Shown: piece by piece, positions 48,001 to 60,578 of the stretch
Layout of the letters: the number at the start of each line of letters is the position of its first letter
Numbering within the stretch: the first letter of the stretch is position 1
NCBI GenBank assembly: GCA_958510875.1
Contig: OY294068.1
Coordinates: 30,980,297-31,044,296 of the forward strand
Source: Endomychus coccineus
Lineage: Eukaryota > Arthropoda > Insecta > Coleoptera > Endomychidae
Direction of reading: 5' to 3'
DNA length: 64,000 nt
Notes under the pieces: generated by a model
The model's input: only the letters and a program-made list of their open reading frames with translations
Databases searched by the model: none
Told to the model about the DNA's origin: nothing
Made by a program: the position numbers and the translations under genes

Positions 48001-51000
48001 CGAAATGACGGGGAATGATATACTCGAAGAAGAGCGAAATAAAAGAATATCGATTTTTTTTAGCACAGCCTAGTAAACATCGATGATGTATAAATCAACA
48101 TTATTACAGTAAAGACTTGAATTGAAATACATATTATTTCTACCAATACTCATGAATGAGTTCGTACAACAAATAACAAACATAATTTTTATGTAAATCT
48201 TAATTTGCAGATATTTCACCGACAGTTTAAAACAAGCGTAAGTAAAAGTTTCCAACTGATGGAACTGTTCTATCCTAATTATTGCAGAGTTGAAAATCTT
48301 TCTGAAGACCTAGACTATCAACTTAATTTTCCTCCGTTTCTTTTGAAAATAGTATCTGAGAGTGACGTTTTTATATATCCATATCTACTACCAAAAACGC
48401 CATTCAAAAATGCGGAATTATCGACTTACCGTTATGAACCTTATTCTCAATCTGAAGAACAGTGAGTCATATCCTTATTCGATTTTTATTAAATTAATTT
48501 TCATTTAACCACTTTAGGTTGATTGCTTTGGGCTTGGAACAGTTTATCCCATATTTATCTCTTGATACGAGTAACTTAACGAACAGGAAATTGGTAAGCC
48601 TGCGCAAAACATCCCACGTTATCCAGAAGTACTTGATACCAGGCAGATCTGAGCTTAGCGTTTATCGACATATCTGTGATCGTAAGCTGCCTAGGAACGC
48701 ACCTAATCCCATCAAGTACTATTTTCAACAAAAGAAGGCCCCGCCTACTTATCATCATGTCACACCACTAGACAAGTATAAAATATTACCGCCTTGTAAA
48801 AGGCCCTTTAGTACTTTACCTGTTAAGTGGAAACAGTATCTAAATTCAGTTCAACAGGTAAGAATTTAAATAGTCCGATCAAATTAGACAAAGTGGCCAA
48901 AAAATCCCACTCGGCGGAATTCGAGGGCGCTGATCAAGATTTCGAAGTCAGATTTTACATTTAACTATTTCCTGGGGAGTAATTGGCCAATTATTGACTG
49001 AAAAATTACCAATTTCTAATTGAAAATAATCATAAACATCAATTTTTTTTTTCATTTTATTAGATTAACTCAAAATAATATTTGTAAAATGTTTCACAAT
49101 CATTTACATCAGCATCTTAATAGTATATAATAATATTTAAAACGCAAATAAAGATGAAAAATTATTATATACAATATATATTATTGTACATTATATTATA
49201 GAAGAGCAGGTTTTCTTTTATCTGTGAGGAGTCGAATAGGGCCCGATATTTTATAGGAGAGAATGTTATTTTTATTCTTACATTCTCCTGTCCGTCTTCA
49301 CAACTGCTGTAGCATCTTTTGTATCATGCGCATCTTAAGTTCCCCTATCGGCGCACTTTTTGAATTTTTGGATGCGCGTCGTCTTGCATAGTGAGTATGT
49401 CGTCTGCGGACGCATAAAAAAAACGTTGATGCACATGGATGCACGTGTGTTGTTATAAGACTTTGAAATGTTAATATTAGGTGTCCAAATAATTTGTTCC
49501 TTTAAATATAACAAATATTCTTTAAATATAAAAAGATTTTGTTCAAGTATTTTATAGTAATATATATCTTGTGTTTTTTGGTGTTAATGAGAGTTGAACC
49601 TGTGTAAAAAAAATATTAATTAATTATTTGCAATTGAAAATTTGCCATTTTTCAGGCAATAATGGGACATTCATCCTCCAGAAAGTGGTAAATGTAAAAT
49701 CTGAAGTCGGAATGTTGATCAGCGACTTCAAAACCCCCTAGTGCAATATTTGTGACATTTTGAAAATTTGACCCATTTTTGGGTCAATAATTGGCCAATT
49801 ACTCCCCAGGAAATAGTCAAATGTAGAATCTGACTTGGGAATCTTGATCGGCCACCTCGAAAACCCCCGAGCTGGATTTTTTGGCCACTTTGCGAACTAT
49901 TTGTCGATTTGCCCCAATTTTGGAGCAATAATTGGCCAATTACTCCCCAGGAAGTGGTGAAATGTAAAATCTGACGTCGGAATCTTGAACAGCGACCTCG
50001 AAAACCCCCGAGTGTGATTTTTTGGTCACTTTGCGAACTATTTGAGGATTTGCCGAATTTTACCAAAAATTGGACATGAAAATTGGCCAATGTATGCTCC
50101 CAAAGCTAGAGAACGTCCTAGCGGCAATATGTTATATTGTTCAAATGATCTATTTGGCCTCCCGAACAGTTTGCAAAAAACCGCATCTCATTTGGTTAAG
50201 TCCGGAAAATTTTCTGGGATAATTGGCTAATTTGACCGGACTAAAAGCAATATAAGTATTTTATTGGTATCTCATAAACAACATGTATGTTAAACTAATA
50301 TAGTCGCTTCATATTACTGGCCATAAAGATTACCTATCTTTGAATAACTGTCGATGTGAAAAGGTAAAGATCTGTTTCTTAAATGAATTTGAAAAAAATT
50401 TAAAACCCTGTACTTGTTAAATTTGATTCATAGGTACTAGATAAACTAGGATAAAAAACTGCCTATGCCATACCATAGAGCGCGGAAAGGCGGCAATGAT
50501 TATTAAAGGAGTAGAGATGGGTAGCTCGCAAATGAACTGGTAAGATGAACGTTAACCGGTAGGGGGCGCCAAAACTACTAAAAGTCAGTTTTTCCCCGGA
50601 CGCCAAATCGGCAATCTTTTTTACACGTTTTGGTCTAAACGTGTTGCATCTTACAATCTGCGCATCAGTTCGGAGTGAAACTTCATGAACAAATGTTCTG
50701 CTCTGTTCGTATAACATGCCCCATTTATGTTTTGGTAGCAAAAAAGAAATTGCGAGGATATACATGTTCAATGTTAATTGTAGTATATAACTGCATTACA
50801 TCTTCGACAATCGTGTAATTAATTAATTTGTATTCCATAACCAGCATTCTCATTCACATTGATTCAGAAAAGCTACTTTCACAGGGAAAACTAATTTTTG
50901 ATAGCCTCTTTGCCCTCTACCTGATGTAATATCAACTTCTCGGTTGAGAAATGAGCTGTGATTAATCGATCACTGACTTCCCTCAGTTTTGTAACCAAAA

Positions 51001-54000
51001 TAGATCTCGGACACTACTGCAGGTAAAATGTATGATTGTAGGAACAGAAAATATATTGGAAAATGATCTAGAAACAGCTAAAGACAGGCATTAAATTTTA
51101 TTCAAATGGTCTACATAATGTATTTTACTACTCTATGCACGTGAAGTTCGGTTTACTTTCGAACATCTATATATATGTCGATGCTTTCGAATTATTCATA
51201 ATATAACCTTGTTTTATACTGACACCTGCTGACGTGAATTATTAACGTTTGAATGTGACTGCACGTGGATGACGTCACTTGACTCTTGACACACAAACAT
51301 GTCAAAAATAGTCTAGAATCAGGAATACTCAAAGCGGATATATCCCCAAAAATCCGCAAAATACTCTATGCACTATCTATAGTGAGAAGAGTAAAAATGT
51401 GTAGAGTTTTATTTGCAACAATTTTGTTAAATAATATTCTTTGTGCGAATTGTCGCATAACTTGACAATTTGACTATAATCCTATAATCTGTTTAGGAAC
51501 TGAATTCAAGATTCAAGCCTACTTTCTCTATGGCTCAATGAATTTCGAAACATAGATTTACATTATTGCTCGTAGGTTCGTTTGCCAAACTCAATGGTCA
51601 TTATTGACATTGACATATTGACAAACATTCGTTACCGGTATCGGCATTATCATGTTTTGATGTTTTTTTATTTTTGTATTATTATTTCTGTTTTATAATG
51701 TAACGAATGCATTATATAAACAACAGATTTTGTCTACAAATTAGTTGATTTTCTAGGAAAACAGAAATTTCTGTTTCATCTCACCTTTTTCTTCAGTTGG
51801 AACTGTTATCAATCTAACGGTTCAAAAGAAGGAAACAAAAAGAAAAAGTAGACAGAAATACATTTTACCCAATTGTTCTATTATAACTTCAACTCCTAAA
51901 AAAGTGGTCAGACGTATTTTCTTCCCATCAACCACAAAAGCTACATCTGAAAATATAAGAACCAAATTTCTCCAATGTTTAAGTAGATCCGTTCCTCTAA
52001 GCAAACTTTTGTCAATCAGTTCAACTGAAACTGAATGTAACTCTATCCACCGTCAAGAAGAATGTTGTTTAGACTCTGAAATGTTACCAAGTATGCCAAA
52101 TCTGGGCAATTCTAAAGAATCTGGTACTAATAACGTAACTTGTACATGTGTGGAATTGCCTAGCAGCCATAGAGATATCAATTTGGCGCCAATAGAAAGT
52201 TCACAGCATCCAAATGAAACTGCAAATGTTTCATCTGAAAAAGAACTATGTCATGATACACAAAATCAAGCAGATAATATTGTCAAAAAACATCAAGATA
52301 ATAGACTGAATGTTTCTAAAGCGAAAACAAAGCTCGTCCAAAAAAGATCTGCAAAAAGTAATCTAAGTAAGGAGTTTGATAAAAGCAAATATTCATCAGC
52401 TGATGGAAGTATCCTGCGGAAAGATGGAAATATATCGGAAAAGGTATAAGTATGATTTGAAAATATGGCTATAGTATATTTTTGCTTATGCTCCTCTATT
52501 ATAGGATAATATAGATGATATAAATGCGCTCATGATAGCAAGTGCAACAGTTAAAAACACTCAAGAAAAAAAGAATATTTCTGCTGCTGCTGAAAAAAGG
52601 AAAGCTAAGATCAGGAAAGAATATTTGGCAAACCTTTCTCTGCTAGCATCACCTGATCCCGTGGTGGAAAATGAGAAGAGAGATCGTATGTACATTTTTT
52701 TTTAAAGAACATTGAGGCTATGTAAAATTTCTTGAAAAAACGTCTTTTTCAAATTGAAGAAAGCTTGTTAGGAATTGATAAACTATTATTTTATTTTATA
52801 AGGGTGATTATTTCTTATTTTTACTTGTTAGGAATTTTAGGTTATCTCTGTCTTCTTCAACTGTCTTTGCACTTCATTGTTTATTGAAATTCACATTTTC
52901 TCCATTTCATTAGTAAATTCTGATGTTGAGTTTGTACATTAATAATATATTTATTAGTAGAATTGATATCGAGGTATTAGCGGTAGTGGTTATTATATAA
53001 ACAATCTAGACTGACTGGCAGTTTTTCCATCCAAAAAGATTTTCAATAACGATTTCTAGGACATTAATTCCAAGGATAATTCAAATACAACTGAAAATTA
53101 CTGCAATCTTGAATTGAATCTTGATCACTTTTGAAGAGCCTTATTGTTTTATGTTTAAGTCCATCTCTCATAGTTTCCAAAACATTTTCAGAATAAAACT
53201 AATTTATTTATTTATTTATTTAATTACAAACCCAACAGGAGATTATCCGATTGAAAGGCAGTATACACAGATATAATCATGTTACAATTCAAGTAGTACT
53301 AATTAATAATGTAAGTCATAACTATAGATGAAGAGAACTAATTAACACTTTTTAAAATTTGTTTAAAGAGAAAGAGAAATCTAAGCTTGATTGCACTGAA
53401 TTGAAATATCTACAGATTCTATTGATTAAAAAGTGATATAAAATATTTGAATTTGCTCGAACTAAATAAAAGTAATCACTTCTCCTATTTGAAATTCTTG
53501 AAACCAAGAAATTTAGTTTTGCTGTCAAGTAGGGACACTGAACATTATTGTTAATTATGTTATATAAAAAGAGGCAGCATAACATCATTCGCCTTACTTT
53601 AAGACTAGGTACCTCAAATCTGATCTGCAAAACTAAATTGTCAATTCCCCTAATTGGATACACACCATCCGCCTTAAATGCCAGATACTTCAAAAATACG
53701 CGCTGAACACGTTCCAAAACAATTTCGTATTTCACATAGTATGGGTCCCTGACACATGCATATTCTAACTTAGAGCGCACCAGTGCAAAATAAAGTTGTT
53801 TTAATGCGTCTAAATCTTTTATGTCTATGCAATTCCGTGTGATAAACCCTTTAATTCGCATTGATTGGGAGACAACGTCTTCAATATGGTTAGAAAATGA
53901 CCATTTTGAATCCAATGTTATTCCTGAGTGTTTCATTGAATACACCTTAAGTGCTATGTTTTTTATATTATAATTGCCCGACTTTCGGGCATAATCTTAC

Positions 54001-57000
54001 ATTTGAAGATATTTAATGGTAGTTTATTAAATACACACCAGTTGTTTATTCTTGTTAGATTCTCTTGTACTAAGTCGCAATCTGTTTTGGAATTTATAGA
54101 ACGAAAAATTTCTTAATCATCTGCAGAAACTTCCTTTTCAATGTCTATAATACTGACTAGGTCATTTATGAATATTATAAAAAATAGTGGATCAAGGTTA
54201 GAACCTTGCGGCACACCATATGTGACTAGAAACTCAGTAGATTTAAAGCTATTATAAAGTACATATTGCTGACGCTCTACCAAATACGAGTATATTAGTT
54301 TAATGACCCTATTATCGAAACCGATATTATGCAGTTTTTCAAGTAACAATCTGTGGCTGATTTTATCAAATACTTTAGAAAAGTCGGTAAACACTACATC
54401 AACTTGTCCCCTTTCGTTCAGAATGTTTGATACATGCTCAGAAAAACATCCTAAGTTAGTAACTGTCGACCGACCTCTCATAAAGCCATGTTGATCTGAA
54501 ATTAACTTAGATACTTGGAAAAATAAACTGTCATAAATAAGCATTTCGAATCAATGTGCATGGATCTCTTTCGTTTATTAGAGAAACAATGAATTTATCT
54601 TCATGTCCACATATTTTACAGAATTTGCTCAGGCATACTTTGATAAATTGAAGGATACATTAGAAGCGGAAGATCACAAACGAATTATGGAAATTTTTGA
54701 AAATGTCAACTTGTCTACAGGAGATGCAGTAGATTTATACAAAAGAATAGAACCTATCCTTTGTCCAAAATATCGCGATATGGCAGATGAATTTTTACTT
54801 TTCCTCACAAATGAACAAGCAAATGCCATTGGACGTTTGATACCTTTCTACATCATGAATAACATGTCAAAATTTTTAAGTAAATTGGAGATTTATTTCA
54901 AAGATCAACCATCACAGATTCGAAAAATATATCGTAGCCTCGTTGATCTCAATCAGTGTGTAGACGTAACCATAGAGAAAGTTAAAACTACTATTTTGCC
55001 ACTATTGAAAGGCAACTCGTTGCTGAATGATTGGTTCTTGCAGATTTTTCTAGAAGAGAGGCCTCCACCTATGTGAGTAACTATTTGATGACATTCGTGC
55101 TATCTTTGTTTTTTTTTTAATAAATTATATTGTACTTTGATGGTACATTCGGCAAGAAATAAACTATAAAATTTCTCAATCTGGCAGTAAGTATTAGGCT
55201 GTGCAAAAAAAATCGATATTTTTTTATTTCGCTCCTCGAGTATATCACTCCCCGTTCAAATTCATTCAGGTCTCCCAAATTTGAAACAAATCGGCTAATA
55301 TTTAGAAGTGCATCAAGCCTAGAACGTGTTTTTTGAAGTTTTTCCTCAATTTTTGAGAGGTTTCATAACACTGTTCTACAATAACCGGATGTTTGACACT
55401 TGGCAGACATTATTACATTCAAACACAAAGTATTTAATGCATTTCAGTCGCCACATCCACTTTCCCACAGATATATTGGCGAAAAGAACCATTTTTTTAA
55501 GGCCTAAAAACTGTAATTTCAACTTTCAACTTAAATAAATTCATATTTTTAGGTTCGTGATGCGTCATATGCTCTTTTAACGTAGTCTAGTATCACGTAG
55601 CATTAATTAAATTGATAATTTCAGAGAAAATCGCCGATCAGTCATGATAATTTACACTCGAGTTGAAAGTGCACCAAAAATGTCAATAATTCAGAGTGCC
55701 TTAACTCGGTTGCATTTAGTCGAAAATAAATGAATCTTTGAGTTGAAGGTTAGAATCTTCCCTTTAACGTGATGCTACTTAATGTGTTACCAAATCCATT
55801 CCACCCCCTCCCACTCCGCTAAGAAAAATATGTTCCTGGTGTCAAAAAATGTCCCACTTTGACAGCTGTAAGGAGTCCGACGAGCCGGTTAAAAGGTTAT
55901 TAAATCCAAATTCTGACACCGAATTAGAGATGTGGAGAACGCGTTGTATCGATGAACTATTCTCTCAACATACACGTAACTTTGTTGAAAAGATTTAACG
56001 TGCACTGCGAATTTTTAACTGAAGATCCATCTGCGTGGAAAAACAACGAGTCTGATATAGAAGCGAAAGAAAAATTTTCAATTTTGCGCGTTACGAATGA
56101 CACCGCGGAAAGAGGTATAGCGTTAATTACAAAATATAATTCCGAGTTGACGAAGAACAAAGAGCAAAAGCAGTACCTGTTGAAAGTTGTCGAGGAGCAC
56201 AGGCGGCGAATTCCAAGCGTTGCGAAAAAAGCGTTAATGTGATGTGCGATTATAAATTATTAAATGATTGTTGAAAATATTTGATTGTAAATACTAGAAA
56301 ATACTCTACTCAACACATTCTATTAACTTTATGACTCGTCGATTAATTTTATAAAGATTCATTGATTGAGGTACAAAATTGGCAAAGTTGTGGCCAAAAA
56401 AAACGCAAAATGGTACTTTTTTTTGAAAAATTCATAACTTCCCGCCAAATCATCGAAGAAACTCGAATTTTTAAGGAACTTATAGAAAAATGCTTGAAAT
56501 GGGACATTTTTTGACACCAGGAACATATTTTTCTTAGCGGGGAGGGAGGGGGTGTAATGGATTTGGTATCATATTAAGTAGCATCACATTAAAGGGAAGA
56601 TTCTAACCTTTTCAGAACTCAAAGATTCATCTATTTTTGACTAAATGCAACCGAGTTAAAGAAGTTTTGCCATTTTTGGTGCATTTTCAAGTGGTGCGTT
56701 TTTCCACCATTTCAGTGTAGATTCTCATAACTGATGGCGATTTTCTCTGAAATTATCAATTCAACTAATGCTACGTGATACTAGACTACGTTAAAAGAGC
56801 ATATGACGCATCACGAACCTAAAAATATGAAGTTATTTAAGTTGAAAGTTGAAATTACAGTTTTTACGCCTTGAAAAAATGGTTTTTTTCGCCAATATGT
56901 CTGTGGGAAAGTGGATGTGGCGACTGAAATGCATTAAATACTTCGTGTTTGAGTGTAATAATGTCTCCCAAGTGTCAAAAATCCCGTTATTGTAGAACAG

Positions 57001-60000
57001 TGTTATGAAAGCTCTCAAAAATTGAGGAAAAATTTCAAAAAACACGTTTTGGGCTTGATGCACCTCTAAATATTAGCCGATTTGTTTCAAATTTGAGAGA
57101 CCTGAATGAATTTGAACGGGGAATGATATACTCGAAGAAGAGCGAAATAAAAAAATATCAATTTTATTTGGCACAGCCTAGTAAGTATCGTTTGAACGAA
57201 TCAAATATATTTGTCAAAAGTAATATATAAATTTACTTACCGCTTATGGCTTTTACTCAGTTGAGGAATTTTACAATATTAGTTTCTTATTTCCTGTTCG
57301 CCTCAATTCTTTCTATAATTTATACATATCATTACTCGGTCACCATCTAGACTACTTACTATCTTATGAGTCCATCACTTTTTTTTATTGACATGCTGTT
57401 AACATTGCTCTTGTACCACATGGAAAAATTAATATCTATCTATAGTCATGTTGGCTATGAATCAGTTTATTTACGTTACGTTCCTTACTGCACATTGGAA
57501 ACATGGTAAAATTTTTGTCTTAACAATTATAGGTTATTGAATGGAACATGGGAAGAAATAGATGTTAATAAAGAATTATCTAAGCCAGAAGACGAAGCTG
57601 CATTTGAAACAATGGTGATGCCAGATGTTGAGGATCCTTATGGTGGGCTTGCATGCATTTGCATGTGCCACAAACTCGAAGCTCAACCGGCCCAGGTGAA
57701 GCAGCATTGTGTGAAATGTGGACTTCGGGTAATTTGATAGTTTGAAGGAATCAAATTTTCACTTTTCATTTTTTTTTTAATTGTAGTTCATGCAAGGAAA
57801 AATGTATGTCCAAACGGGAAAAGGTCTGAGACCTGTAAGTGTGGCCTTCCCTTCGAGCCCCAATGTTAACCACAGTAACAGACTAAACGTCAAAGTAAGC
57901 AACCAAAAGAAGAAGCGAACAGATACTACCAGTAGAAGAGTAACATCACCCACAAAAGAGCATCACGATGAGGTGACAATGTTGGAATTTATCGACTTTT
58001 AAACTCACTTATGTCTTTTATGTAGGTTCGAGGCAATAATGAGAGTGAGGAAGACGATAAGAGGAAAAGAGCTAGAGGCAAGTCACCGAGAAAAACTAAA
58101 CCAAAGCAGTTGAAGCCACCTAGTAAAGTTAAAGATTCCGTAACTAAAATATGCAAAAAAACTTCTAAGAAAAGCTGTGATAAAAACTCGTTAGCTGTTA
58201 TTAAAACGGTGGTACCTCGGAAGGGTAAATCTAAGCCAGTTAAGCCACAAACTCCTACAGAGAAAAAGACTGTTAAGCCGCGTAAGACCGATAAAAGTAA
58301 GGCAGAAATGTTAGGAAAACCGGGTACATCTGTCGGACAAGTGAAGCGAACTGCTGATGACGCTTTAAATTGGAAAAATTGTCCTTCACCTGAATATTTA
58401 AGCATTCCTTCTTCAGACGGTGGTAAGTCGTAGTAACTTTTTTTTGTTTTACCTGATTTTGTTCTATTACAATTCGAGATTCGGGCTTATCGTGATCTGA
58501 GCCTAATAGTCCAGGCAATAAGCCGAGAAAAAGGCCATAATAAAAAAAAATTGTTATAGTGAGCTAGAATTTCAAAATCTTTTTCGCATTTTGTTCCTAA
58601 TACCCCATAGATCATTCATGACTATCAAGACCGCGGGGATCGACCTTTCTACCCTCCCAAAACGGGATTTCAACCCCTCAGAGGAGCATTCTTATAAAAA
58701 CAATCCAAAAGTTTAGAAAATTAATGAATTAAGCCGAAAATGACCCTTAGTATGTTTTTTGGGTCGCCGATCACGATTCCGCAGTTAGTTTTCTCGGAAA
58801 ACTCCCTCCAGATGGGAAATTTGGAAAATTCATATATAATACATAATTTATAATTTTGTTGCAAAAATAAAAAATTCGGGAAATTTGAGATTTTCCTGAG
58901 ACGGTAATGAATAATAAAGTAAAATTTTGTTGCAAAAATGTCATCTAGTAGGTTTTTTAGGTGGCTGATCACTATTCCGCGTTATTTTTCCCAAAAAACT
59001 CTTTCCAGATGGAAAATTCGGGAAATTTGAAATTTTCCTGAGACGGTTATGAATAATAAAGTATAATTTTGTTGCAAAAATTACTAGAGGTCAAAAATGA
59101 CTAGAGGTAATTTTTGCAAGAAATTTATACTTTATTATTCATAACCGTCTTAGGAAAATCTCAAATTTCCCGAATTTTCCATCTGGAGAGAATTTTTTGG
59201 GAAAAATAACAGCGGAATCGTGATCAGCGACCCAAAAAACCTACTAGAGGTCATTTTTGCAACAAAATTATAAATTATATATCCTATATAAATTTTCCAA
59301 ATTTCCCATCTGGATGGACTTTTTCGAGAAAACTAACTGCGAAATCGTGATCAGCGACCCAAAAAACATACTAGGGGTCATTTTCGACTCTTAATCCATC
59401 AATTTTCTAAACTTTTGGATTGTTTTTATAAGAATGCTCCTCTGAGGGGTTGAAGCCCCGTTTTGGGGGTAGCAAGGTCGACCCCCGCGGTATTGATAGT
59501 CATGAATGATCTATGGGGTATTGGGAAAAGAATGCAAAACATTTTTTGAAATTCTAGCTTACCATATTTTTTTTTTGTTCGTTGCCTGGACAGAAGGGAG
59601 AAAGTGCTACACGTCGACCAAATATGCAGGGTGTCCCAGGTTTTAGTAGCAGAACTTCAACAGTCGATAGAAAATTTGATTTTGAGAAAAAAGTTCCTAT
59701 TAACATATATGCACAGACGCTTAGTTTTTGAGATACAGGGGGTGTTGAAATTAAAAAAAATTTCGGTTTTGAGTATGCAAGATGGTCGATCAACTCTGCA
59801 AAAAACTATCCACTCAATTATTTCTACTCCGTCAGATGAAGAAAGTTTTAAGCCCCCAAACACTACTAACCACGTACCACGCATTATTTCACACTCACTT
59901 AATATATGGGATACTGCTTTGGGGAAAGTCTACTAATGCCCTAAGAGCATTCCGTATGCAAAAAAAAGCTGTCAGAATTATAGCTGGTGTTCCTTTGAAT

Positions 60001-60530
60001 GAACACTGCCAACCACTCTTCAATAAATTGAAGATAATGCCTTTGCCCTGCATCTATATATTTCACACTTTACTCCACATTCACAAGAATAAAAATTCAT
60101 ACTCCACTCACTCAGACCTCCATGATTACCCCACTAGAAATGCAGGAAAACTCCGTCAACCAAAGGTTAGGCTCGAAATGTCGAGGCGTAACTCGCTGGA
60201 TTTCAAATTATATAACCACCTACCTTTTGATCTGACGCTTTCAAGCATAAATGTGTTCAGAAGGAGGGTGAAAAAATATCTTCTTGAGAATTGTTTTTAC
60301 TCTATCCAAGATTTTATGAATTGTACATTAACAAAATGATTTTAAATTTAAATTTATTTTAAAATTTATTTTAACAAATAAGTGTTTTTAGATATTCATT
60401 CGAAACCCATTTGTGTTGACTATTGATGTAAGTTTAAAATTTTTACAATTATTTACTATGTAGTACTCTGTACCCATTAATTCCTATGACTTGTCATAAA
60501 TGTAATCCATTGCATAACATGATCAAATAC

Positions 60531-60578
<48 letters not shown>

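Noticed and set aside
48205..48465. Continuous 86-codon frame read as one exon of GON4L
   Set aside because: Phase from exon 6 does not fit and leads to a stop; splitting it into a 27-bp exon and exon 8 restores phase at all junctions.
49728..50090. 120-codon minus-strand frame with repeated motifs
   Set aside because: The apparent protein repeats reflect the ~140-bp DNA repeat; no recognised domain.
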